This document shows positions 53,867 through 64,000 of a stretch of DNA of 64,000 bases, in pieces. Where the stretch lies: NCBI GenBank assembly GCA_900312665.1, contig ONZQ02000002.1, positions 2,393,198-2,457,197 of the forward strand, read 5' to 3'. Below the pieces are notes generated by a model. The model searched no databases. It was given only the letters and a program-made list of their open reading frames with translations, and was not told where the DNA came from. This stretch comes from Cephalotrichum gorgonifer (lineage: Eukaryota > Ascomycota > Sordariomycetes > Microascales > Microascaceae). The position numbers and the translations under genes were made by a program. Position 1 is the stretch's first letter. The number at the start of each line of letters is the position of its first letter.

Positions 53867-54841
53867 GGGGTGGGGAGCCTACCGTTGGGGGTAGAAAAAA
53901 GGGGGGGAGAGGTCGAGAGAGGAAGAAGAAAGAGACGAGTTGTGGAGAGTGGAGCGTGGCTTACTCAAAGTCACGACAAGCAGCAGTCACGAGGACGGGA
54001 CAGGTCCTACATACAGTCTGATACTTGGATTTCTTTTCTCGATATATTATTTATACATCTACATTCATGACAAGGAGTCCTTGGAATGGATTACTGTAAC
54101 TATCAGATCTTAGGAGTTCACATGCACAAGGCCCAATCCAAACTCGCTAGAATCGCTTGTATCACTTAGACCGAATGCTCATGCCAAGAGATCTCTCACT
54201 CTCTCACCCGTCACTCATAAACAAAACAAGAAGATGAGAGGGTTAAAAGGCGTTTCTTTCTTTCTTTCCTCTTCTATATGCAATATGCAACTCATAAGTC
54301 TACCAACATCCCCTTGTTCAACAATCATACACATCTAACTCTGGGCCAGCTCGGGCAGGCATGTATTCGCCCACCCACAGCAACCACGGCCCTCAATCGT
54401 GACCCCTCTCTCCCTCCCTCGTATAATAATTACAAAGCTTTAGATATCTAAGCCCTCATTCGTAACATCCATTATCCGCCCTCTCTCTCTCTCTCTCTCA
54501 ACTTCGCTACCCCCTTCATCTCCAACGTTCGTTCCCAACTTCCAATTACGCCCCCGAAAATGTGGGCCGCCAAGAGACCCTCGAAAGACAAAACGACAAT
54601 GGGGGAAAAAGTTGAAAAGGAAGGCTTCGGGATATCATACGCCGTGTTTGAAAAAAAAAATGAAAAGAAAGGGACAAAAGGAAATGACAGCTGAATCATC
54701 CATCATGGGGGGGCGTCATGTCATAAAAACTAGACCGCAGAAAACATAGGAAAGAGCAAAGCGGGAAAAAAAGAAGAACAAAGAAGAAAGCAAGAGGAAG
54801 AGGTCCAAGTCAGTTCAGGAATATCCACTCCCCGCCGAACA
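53867..54841. other. Intergenic between convergent genes
   Basis: 3' flanks of the carboxypeptidase and PH-domain genes; includes a CT microsatellite (54481-54499) and A-rich runs. No gene seen. Confidence 0.55.
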
Positions 54842-56971
54842 CTAGATGAAGCCTCCCTCGGTCCCCATGACCCCGACGCTATTCCGCCACCCGCCGCACC
54901 TCGCCTCCTCAGCCGCGTCCCGCCTCCCCGCGGCGTCCCTCCGCGCGCCCGATGCGCCGGCCCGCGCGCTCACGCTCGACCGCGGCAGCGGCGGGACAGC
55001 GGTGTGGCGGTACTCCAGCTCCGCGCTGGCCCTGTTGCTGCCGCTGCCGCCGCCGCCGCTGCCGCTATTCGTCTGCATGACGAGCAGGCTGCCCGTGCCG
55101 GAGAGCCTCTTCGTGAACTCGGGGAACGTGAGGCGCTTGTCGGCGCCCGAGTCCGGCTGTAGGCTCTGCTTCCTCCTCGCCTCCTCCCTGCCGCCGCCAT
55201 CCTCATCGTTCTCGTTCTCGGCCATGTACTGTTGCTGGCGCGACGAGGGGACGGGCGGCGGTCGTGCCTCCTGTGGGAGGTGGGCGAGGTGGGGCTGGCT
55301 GTGCGTCCGCTGGGCCGGGCTCGGCCGCCTCATGGCGTAGCTCGTGTGCGGGCGGTAGACGGCGTTGGCGGGCGGCATCGGGAAGGCGTCGACGTCGTAG
55401 TCGAGCGTCGCCCTGCGCGGCGTCCTGGGCGATTCGGGCTGGCCATCCCGACCAGTGATAAACTCGAGGGCCCGCTGCGTGGCGGGGGGTATCAGGGTTT
55501 GTCTCCGGTTACGGTCGTGGTCCTGATCGAGGCGGTAGTCGTCATCGTCATCGTCGTCGTCGTCATCCTCGGCGTCATCGGAGTCCTCCTCCTCGGACGT
55601 GGTCTCGTCGTCCTTCCACGCCTCCTCCTGGCGCCTCCTCGCCTCCCGCTCCTGGGCATCCCGCTTCCTCCACCTCTCCTCCGAGTCGCGCATCAGCGCG
55701 TCAAACCGCGCGAGGGAGCTGAGCTTCTCCTCGCCCGGCACGGCGCGCTCGGATCCTGGGATGCACCGCATCTGGAATGCCCTGTCCAGGATCGTCTCGC
55801 GCGCCGCGGCCGCCGGCGACGACCCCGCGCACACCGATGCGTGGCGGCGGTCGAGCTTCTCCAATGCCGAGCGGGGCGAGCTGATGGACGCCGAGCGGCC
55901 GGACTGCGCGGTGGACCAGCCCTCGAGGTGGTCGCGGCCAAATTCGTCGGTACCGGACTCCGAGGGAGACGGGAGGTCCGCGGGAATGTCTGTCGGTAGC
56001 ATGGTCGTGTAGTTCTGCGCCGGCAGCATACTCCTGTGGGGCAAGGCAGGGTGTACGGTGCTTGTGGGTGAAGAGACGTCACTCCGTTTCGAGCGGAGGC
56101 TGGGCGACCCTGATTTGTGGCTCACCGATGCGTCGCGGTCGCGGTCTCGGGAATAGGGAGTCATGAACGACCGCGAGCTCGAGAGGTGACAGCTGTCGTT
56201 GTCTTTCGACCGGCTCGGGGAGAATGGGTTGGTGAATGTGGGCGACGCGGGGCTCTCGGGGCTTATCGGCGGCCTCTTAGAGAGGATGAACTGCCGCCAG
56301 TCGTTCAGGCTGTAGTGGTGGTCGTCCGGGGGAGTTCGGAACCACAGCGTCGTAGTGGTGGACTCCTTAGTAGACATGAGGCCGGCCGCCCTGCTCGAGC
56401 GCCTCTTCTTTTCCTTATCTGCGATGACGATGACGAGGGTGGGGAGGACCGGGCCCTGCTTGCGGTGGGAGAGCTGCTGAACTTGGCAGTCGGTAATGGA
56501 GCTGATGGGGTACTGTTGTGCGGGTTCATAGTCGTCCTGTAGGCCTGGGGGCTGTCAACCCGGCGGGCGCGAGATTAGTGGCACGAAGGTAAAAGACGTA
56601 GGTGGCGCATTAGGGGGCGCGCTAGGGAAAGGGGATGTGTGCGCACCTTGGCCTTGTATATGCCAAGCATATACTCGCCAGGATGAACCACCGACTCTCG
56701 AAGTTTCGAGGACTGCGAGAATGACCGGTTCGGCTGTGGTCCGCGAGGGGGGTTTGAGGGGAGTTGGTGCTCTCTCGCCCCGCGCCGACTAACGACAACC
56801 CATCGAGGCTGCAGTGTCGCGCAAGACACGTTAGCGGCTGGCAGGAAAAAAGGGGGGGGATCAGGGAGAGTGAGAGGGAGAGAAGGAAGGCCACCGTACC
56901 TTCCACACCGCGCGCCCGAGGATCTGGCCCCTGTCTGGTGGGACGAGGAGCGCACCGGTGAGGGACTCCAT
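54842..56971 (-). CDS. PH-domain protein with acidic, disordered C-terminus
   Basis: Predicted 642 residues from exons 56971-56900, 56808-56647 and 56536-54842. Spliced together, the N-terminus reads as a pleckstrin-homology domain (about 1-150): SLTGALLVPPDRGQILGRAVWK, PRWVVV, EYMLGIYKAK-DDYEPAQQYPISSITDCQV, VLPTLVIVIAD, TLWFRTPPDDHHYSLNDWRQFIL (with the final Trp-helix). PH domains bind phosphoinositides or proteins at membranes. The remaining 490 residues are Ser/Pro-rich with an EEERW-type charged helix (RDSEERWRKRDAQEREARRRQEEAW) and a ten-residue aspartate run. I recall similar PH proteins in filamentous fungi but know no function. Splice sites GTACGG/CTGCAG and GTGCGC/CTACAG keep the frame. 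Confidence 0.75.
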
Positions 56972-59900
56972 GGTGGCGGAGGGACTCGTCCCAGCGGTAC
57001 GCAGGATATGGTGATGATCTAGATGGGGAGGAGGCGTCGACTTCGGAGGTTTAAGCGCAGATATACTCGTAAGGGTTCGTTGGGCATTACATCCGAGGCG
57101 AAACAAATGCGACGTCGCGGGTAGGGCGTATTCGTAAATGCGAACAAAAAATCTATCAATGAAAGTCGAGAAACTAGAGCGCGGACTCAAGAAAGGTAGA
57201 CGGGAATCCGACTATTACAAGTAAAATACAAGTAAGCGGCAATTCGGACTAGTTCATCCGGGAAGGACGGCTAGCCAGTCCCTTTCGTCCAGACAGATCG
57301 GAGCGCGCTATTGGGGCATATAAGTGCGCTTGTCAGGAAGGATAGCTGAATGCGGGGCGCTAAGGTAGGGAGAGATTGGCCGGATAGGGACGAAGTTGTG
57401 AGCGTGAGTGTGTTGCGGGTACTTGTGCTCGTACTCGAACTCGTACTAATCAAACGTGTACTTTGTACTTTGCAGACCAAGAAGCACCGACCTGGAAAGG
57501 TTGGAGGGACTAGAAGGAAGGATGGAAGACCAAAATCGAAATGGAAGGCGCGGCCCTGGGGAGAACTGACGCTCCAAGGTACTAGCTTCCGCAGGGTCGG
57601 ACGGCCAAGACGAAGATGGGGTGGCGAGAGGAGGTGAGGGGCGAAGAGGGAGAGAAAGGAGAGAAAAGCCTCCAAAAGACAGGGAGAGAAGTCAGTAATA
57701 ATATTAATATTATTATTCCGTGAGGTGTGAAGGGGTGGGCGGGCGGGTGTGGCACTCGTTCGGAAGACTCCCGTGTTAAAATCAGGACGATCCGGGTCGC
57801 CAAGCGGGCCGCATATTTACGGTACGGTGTGGCATGGGTTCTCTTTATTATGTGTGGGTCCATCCGTCTCCGTTCGAGCACTCGAGCTTCCATACTTGTA
57901 CAGAGTAATATTAACACATCCATACCAGTAGGTCTTGTCGAAAATACGGAGTACTTGTACGTATATGCGAGGAGATGATGGGCACGCGCCCCCATTCCAT
58001 GGCCATGGGCCCTACATGTAGTTATCACTCGTCCTTTGCTGTCTGAAATACAAGTACTCCACTCGCACCCCGCTCTTCACGTCTTCGTATCTGTGCTGTT
58101 TCTTCACTGGGCGGCACTATCATCCCAGGTGATTTACGATGTCACCATTCTCATAGTTTGGGGGTGGCGCGCAGGTCGCCGGAAAGGAAAATGGGAGGCG
58201 CCCTCTTGGCCGACGAAAAAGCGACCGACCCTCCATGTTGCAAGAAGCTGATTATTACCCGGTTCCCGCTAGGCCCAGGCTAGTGGTGCGGTGCCAGCAT
58301 GAGTAGGTGTACGGGCGCCACACCCACAAAGTACCAGTACAAGCTGCCATCTAGGTCAGGTACGAGTTGTTTTCCCTGACCAAGGCTGGAACGGAACGAA
58401 CGGGGCACCACTCCGTGGGCCGCCCGCCGCCGCCCGGACCCTTCTGGAAGCAGTTAGGATGCGCCGCCCCTACCGAGGTAGTATAAGTAATATTCGGTCC
58501 GCTGTTCGCTCTTTCGGGTTCAGCGCGCCGCAACTTCTACGATATGAGTATTTATGGTAGGATCGCTCGGTGCTCCGTTCTTGGGACGCCGTCTCTGTTA
58601 TTAATCGGGCGACACTTGGAGATATAGATGGAGGCGAGTACGAGTGGTAGTGACATGACTTATGAGCGTCCATTACCTACTCCTGAGCTGAGCATACAGG
58701 TAGCATACTAGTACATGGTTTAGCAAGTTTCTCCTGGGGCTGGGCATGCAGGTAGGTACAACAAGTACCGAGTACGAGTGCGGGTAGACCTGCCCTCAGT
58801 CTCTGGTCATTCCACATCCTGGCCTTCATCCCATTCCATCTTCCATCTCTACCTAGCCGTATCGGGTTATTACTGGCACGAATATTCGGTCTTATCCAAG
58901 TATGGACGGCGGAGAGGACGATCAATGCATTCCATGGCCTGTTTGTTCCTGAGTGAGTGGAAACCCGCATCCAGGGTTCCGCAACAGCCGGGGGATATTA
59001 GGGTTGGTGCTGTGGGAGGCAATACAAGGGATTCCAATTCCACCCGGGTATGAGTACGAGTACATACTTACTATTAACTGGCGTGAGGTATTACGGTACG
59101 AGAGAGACGGGGGCCGGATCGGGGGAATGGAGATTATTATGGATACCCGAGACGATACTGTACGGTAAACCTGGTTTGCCTGTTTGTCTTCACCTCGGTA
59201 CTACTGAGTATATCGTAAAGCATTATCGCTCGGCTGCTTCATTGTTCGCTACGAGACTTATCTCGTCGGATCGCCACCGCCGCTATTCTGCGCTGCTTCG
59301 CCATTCACCGCAAATCATCATCATCGCGCCATCGATATACCCCCGGTCCTGTCACTGCCGGCATACATGTACATACGTCGGAGGATGTCTCACATTTTAC
59401 TGCGGCTTTTTTTTTTCTTCCTAAGGGGAGATTGTTTCCAGAACGGCTACTGGCACCTGCATGACCTACTCATACATAGGCCGCCGCCACGCCAGCGGGG
59501 AAGGAGCGGGTTCGGATGCACGAGAGAGGAGCAAGCAGCGATGCTTTTATTATGCATGATGCCCTGCGTTATGTACATGCTAATGTACATCTATGCATCT
59601 TCATCCAATACACCTTGGGACCCTTTATATTTCATTGCTCAACGGCGCGCTCACCGCATGCTTGCTGGTTCTACAAGTAGTGTATACAAGTACTCGTACT
59701 GACAGGCACAGGTCTTGACCGCTCCCGTTTTGGGTTTCCATCCATCCCTCGAGTTTGTTTGATGTTGCTCGCGCACGAGCCCTTGGACCCTTGGACGCCT
59801 GAAGGTCCGAGTGGTGGCGAGCCAAGCGGAAAGAGGAAGCTGCCAAGACGCACCGAGAGACTACATGTAATGCCAAGGACATCATCCATCAGGCGCATAG

Positions 59901-62900
59901 CATAGGGAGGATTCTTTACAGACGAGTATATCGCACTCGTTACCACTTTCCCCGATATGCCAACCCGCCTTCTTCCCGATCCCCCCTGGTCACTGCTGGA
60001 AGCACCTCGCTAAATGCGGCCTTTCTCCGTTTCCCCACACTCCGGTGTCTTCTTCTGCTTGTACGAATACATGGGTTGGGGAGACGGAGTGAGTATGGTG
60101 GAATCTAATGGCACGACACCACGAGTACATACAAGTACGAGTATTCATGAATGGCTTCTCGAACGGTGGTGTGGTGGTGTGGTGGCAGAGACACCATCAA
60201 CCGAGGTATCCCCGTTCTGCCCCCGTCTCTCGTCTGTGTCCTTCGATTCCTCAACGGATTTTTTGGTCTTTTCCCTGTTCCCTGCTCCCTGTTCCCTGCT
60301 CTCTACCCCTTTCCCCCACAGAAAAAAAAGAAGAGATGAGAATGATAATACCTATAATACAGGTAATAATAATAACAGCAGTCATACTAGTAATATTCGA
60401 GATTTGCACAGACAAAACCCTCGTCTTGCTCCGTAATCGCCCCCGCACAGACTTCTCCTATTCCAGTTCCAGCTTACCAAGGGGCCGAATGGACCTGTTA
60501 AACCCTTAATGATACGCCGAGGGGCAAATCATATCCCCTTCCGTCGCGATTTCCCCCCTGTGCGCCTCCTCTCCTATGCAGGCGGCTGCACCCAGCCACG
60601 AGGGCGACGACGGAGCTAGGGCAGGAAAAGACAAGTGCTTGCGATAATACCACCTCAGGACCAGGAAGAGGCAAGGAGACACCAAGCAACAAGCAGGGAG
60701 GCAATAATTTCCGCCGCTGCCGGCGTCGGAACGCGCAGCGAGCGAGCACAAAAGCCCACTTGGTACTCGTACTCATACGCTTTTCATGAGGGGTTTTGCT
60801 GTTGCTCATGTCGCGGGGGGTCGGCACTTGGGTGCGCGTGGTGCACAGCATCAGTCTGCTGGGACTGGCCTGGACTGAACTGGACTAGACTCCGAGGGGG
60901 CCGAGGGTCGCATGAGGAGTAATACTACCTACTCGTTCACGGCATGCGAGGCACAACAAAACGGGGCCCTTTCATACGAGTTGGATAGGATGCAGCACGC
61001 GTTTTACCCTCCCTCTCGTTTAAATATCCCAACGCCTCTCTCTATTCCGCCGCGTGAGTCAAAAACTTTCTTTACCCATACTCGTACTCGTATAACTAAT
61101 ATAATACTATCGCCTACGGATACTAAAGTAACTTTAGTTATATCTAATGCTAATATGCCCGCTTCGCCTCGGCTCCCGCACCTAGGAGACCCGCCGTTGT
61201 TGTTAGATCGAAAGTGGTACGTCAAGCGGAGATGAGTGACACTAACTGAGTGATACCTCTTCACGTGGTGACGCAGGTACGTAATACTCGCTCGGTGCTG
61301 CTACGCTCACGCCGACTTCCTGCACCAAACACAGGCACGGACACGGACACGGACACGGACACAAACGGGCGGGACCGGATTGGGTTTCCCACAGCTCTCC
61401 CGCAACCCCAGGCCGGCGCCGTCGTCGTCGTCATCTGCCTTTGTCCTTCGTTTCCATATATTGCTTCCAGACCATCATCTCCTCCAAAGTCGTGCTTGCG
61501 ACCATCCTGGCCTGTGCCCGAATAAACCGAGCCTCTATCCATTGTTGCGATGGAGTAACCCCACATGGAAAAGGGAACGAGGGGTTCATGCCGCTTGACA
61601 CAGGTAAATATACCTATTATACTCATAAGCAGCGTCGTACTCGCATGGAATGGTCGGTACTGCAGGGTCGCAGTCGCATGGAGAATACTATGATACTCGT
61701 CCAAGGGCACGACGGCCAATATGTAACAGATCACCTTCAAATAGAAACTGTCTTCGTCCGCTCTCTTACGTCCGAGAATACCGAGGCCGCCCATGTTGAG
61801 TTCCATCGAGGAGGCAGGGCCCGCCCCTCGCTTCTAATACTGTACTGTAATACCAATTCCATTCTCTCCGCAACAAGAACGGACTATATGGCGGTCCATG
61901 CTCACATCCATTATGGAACCTCATCACTGATATGTGGAATATGATGTAATACTTGTGCCTGAATGGGGTCCATTCCGAAAAAAAAAAACTACGAGTATAT
62001 CCGGTTAGTTCTACTTTCCTTCTCGTCCCGTTTTGGAAACGAGCCGTCCCGCGTCGCTGGCTTAGTCGGTCACGCGACTATATGTCCCACTCTATATTAC
62101 TTGTAATACAAAGGGGGGAGTGGCTAGATTACTTGTATTTGAAATATAAGGAGGGGGGAGGGAGGACCCTTAATACACTAGCGGGAGGGAAGGAAGGCTG
62201 CGGGGATTATAGAAAACAGGCTCGTAATAATACCTCTGAGAGAGCGTTCTGGGCCAAAGACCTAGCCAAAACCAGGAATGCTCGCCCATTCCACCCCACT
62301 ACCACTACCGGAGGCCCATCAGATCCATGTCTATATCAACGAGAAACCTGGTTCAGCATACTCGTAGTTGTATTACGGCGTGGACTGTGTGATATGAGGA
62401 GTACCCACCCAAGCTCTGATTAGCTGGGGCGAATTTATACCCACGCGCCGTCCCGACTCTTACCTCCTTGTATTTTTCTGTTTTACTTCAATCCGTGGCT
62501 GGCCTCTCTCATGGTCTTCAGATGCTGCCAGCACCTCAGGGACGGAGAGGGACGAGATGGGGCGGTGGGGTGTCTTGGCTCTGTCTCCGTCTTTCAAACG
62601 GGGAGGGTCGGGTTCTGGCCGTATCATATTAGTGAACCGGCACCAGAGATGTCAGTCTGTCAAGCAAGCCAACACTACAGAATCAAATAACCGGGCACGA
62701 GATCACGTAGGCCCGGTAGAAATCACGAGGTCCAGGAGAGATCACACATGTCCAGGACAAGTCACAGGGAAGCCCATTCGCTCCCTCAGCATGAATATCG
62801 CAACTGAAGTTATTGGGGGCTCGCCTCCTAGTAAGACGGCCAAACTACAAAGTAATCTACCCTACACTACCCTGGCCCCCCCTTCAACACACACAAGTTT

Positions 62901-63076
62901 TCCTCCTCCCTCCCCGCGATTGTGAACAGACTGGGATCTAAAATCAAAACATGACCAATTATTCCACATTACCCTCCACCGCCCCTACCGCACCACCCTG
63001 TTATCTCGACCCCGTTTTCTCATCTATTCCATTCTCGCTCCCTATCCCTCAAACCCGCATTCCCTCTCTCTCTCTC
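56972..63076. other. 6.1-kb gene-free tract dense in TACTYGTAC-type motifs
   Basis: Longest gene-free stretch. Many frames are open for 100-180 codons on both strands, but none resembles a known protein. Repeated words include TACTTGTACGTATA near 57953, ATACAAGTACTCC near 58050, GTACCGAGTACGAG near 58767, GAGTACGAGTACATAC near 59050, ACAAGTACTCGTACTG near 59687, GTACATACAAGTACGAGTA near 60125, GGTACTCGTACTC near 60763 and ATACTCGTACTCGTATA near 61079. A CACGGA hexamer repeat lies at 61336-61362. Composition is mixed, not the extreme AT-richness of RIP-mutated repeats. No transposon open frames, tRNA or rRNA recognised. Confidence 0.6.
61336..61362. repeat. CACGGA hexamer repeat, about 4.5 copies
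   Basis: Perfect tandem CACGGA units within gene-free DNA. Confidence 0.85.
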
Positions 63077-64000
63077 TCACCGCGCCATTACAGCCTTGTA
63101 GTAAGCCATGCTCAGATTAACAGAGTGAGCGAGGTGGCTATCCTCCGTAAGCGGCAGCCCAAGCACCTTTGGAAGAAGTGTCCTCTGCAAAATGAAAGTT
63201 AGATCCCATCATTCCAAACGCCGATGGCTATCTCCAAAGGCAAGGGGGAAAGGGGAAAAGGTGGGGGAGTAAAAAAAACATACCTGCTCTCCATTCGTCG
63301 AGTCCGAAATCGCCCTTGCCACGACGCCGCTCATCTCCGTCACGGCGGCCGTGTTATACGTCCCTGAAGAGTTCGGGTTGTCCTGCAGCGTCGGCAGGCT
63401 CCCGATCAGCTTCCGCAGGAGCAGAGTCGGCACCTCCGCCCTCGTATCTAGCTGCCGCCTGAGCACCAGGAAGTCCTGGTACACCTCGCCCCCACGACCC
63501 CAGTCCGAGACCGAGTCCTCCTTGCCCTCGAACTTGGACAGGAGGTCCCAGAGCGACTGGTAGTCCCGCTGAATGATGGCCTGGGGCGCCACCTTCTCAA
63601 CGAGCCTCCGGTGCGCCTCCGTGTACGCGCCCGCCCGGATCAGGCACTGCACCTCGGCCGGTGCGTCCTTTTCTACGCTCCGCATGTAGAGTGCCTGCGC
63701 CTCCCACATCCACGTAGACGGGATCTTGAACGTCTGGGTAAGAGTGACGACGTTATCCCCGGTCTCCGGCCCTATCAGGTGGGCATGTCTGCATAGGTGG
63801 TCGCGGATAGCTTGTTCCCTAGCCTTCGGGTTCGTCACATGGAGAAGGACAAACGCGGCCTCGAGCCAATTTCCCTCGCTGACGAGCTGCGACGCGAAGG
63901 AGAATGTGACGGCATCCGCCTTGTCCGTGGCATTCGCTCCGTAGGCCGCCTTGTTCGTTGACGTGAATGCTTGTCCTAGCTGCCAGGAGAGCCGGAAGTC
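63077..64000 (-). CDS. Nucleoporin Nup145C/Nup96 C-terminal part (5' end outside window)
   Basis: C-terminal end of a Nup98-Nup96 (yeast Nup145) type nucleoporin, a scaffold member of the Y-shaped (Nup84/107) complex of the nuclear pore. Visible exons are 64000-63284 and 63184-63077. The text DFRLSWQLGQAF, FASQLVSEGNWLEAAFVLLHV, REQAIRDHLCRHAHLI, FKIPSTWMWEAQALYMRSVEKD, and AHRRLVEKVAPQAII fits the alpha-helical Nup96 solenoid; a GLPLTEDSHLAHSVNLSMAYYKAVMAR tail is given by the last exon after an intron with donor GTATGT and acceptor TTGCAG. Whether the gene encodes the fused Nup98-Nup96 precursor, cleaved autocatalytically, cannot be seen from this part. A CT microsatellite abuts the stop codon. 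Confidence 0.88.

Noticed and set aside
61441..61944. 167-codon plus-strand frame in the third gene-free tract
   Set aside because: Overlaps a similar-length frame on the opposite strand, has no recognisable domain and lies in motif-rich spacer DNA.
56972..63076. Possible degraded transposon or biosynthetic cluster remnant
   Set aside because: No reverse transcriptase, transposase, terminal repeat or biosynthetic-enzyme motif was recognised, and base composition is not the strong AT bias expected of RIP-mutated repeats.

Overview
The window is nuclear DNA from a filamentous ascomycete (Pezizomycotina). A Sordariomycete-like genome would fit, but the sequence alone does not settle the class. 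The evidence is GC-rich coding sequence, introns of about 50-220 nt with CTAAC-type branch points, CT-rich leaders, and single-copy fungal housekeeping proteins. I support 21 protein genes; two are cut by the window edges. I found no rRNA, tRNA, CRISPR array, transposon or insertion sequence.

Layout: 1-9.4 kb holds the 3' end of a mitochondrial methionyl-tRNA synthetase, a NAT9-type acetyltransferase, a RING/IBR-like zinc protein, a Mup-type amino-acid permease and FAM32A. At 9.4-10.6 kb lies a Ser/Thr/Pro-rich membrane protein. After a 3.9-kb gene-free tract come dolichol kinase, ORC2, the GEP4 phosphatase, a Myb/SANT-like protein, an acyl-thioesterase-like pseudoenzyme, CutC, an LCCL membrane protein, QTRT2 and an eight-exon CENP-I gene (14.4-32.9 kb). 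After a second gene-free tract of 4.0 kb come a GNAT protein that looks like a GH3-GNAT fusion lacking its GH3 barrel, tuberin (TSC2), exportin Cse1, an S10 serine carboxypeptidase and a PH-domain protein (36.9-57.0 kb). A third tract of 6.1 kb precedes the 3' end of the Nup145C/Nup96 gene at the right edge.

The genes are not an obvious pathway cluster. Several concern chromosome replication, segregation and nuclear transport (ORC2, CENP-I, Cse1, Nup96), others RNA (MetRS, QTRT2, FAM32A), lipids (SEC59, GEP4) and TOR signalling (TSC2). Neighbours are strongly strand-alternating, giving many convergent and divergent pairs.

The most notable observations are: (i) short palindromic TACTYGTAC-type motifs concentrated in the three long gene-free tracts; (ii) a thioesterase-fold protein without its catalytic Ser and His; (iii) a GH3-GNAT gene apparently reduced to its C-terminal part; (iv) GC-AG introns in CSE1 and the carboxypeptidase gene; (v) four CTGGACC sites just upstream of a TATA box; (vi) MluI-box sites upstream of both ORC2 and CENP-I. 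Exon coordinates are my own splice predictions from reading-frame continuity and splice signals; no transcript data were used.
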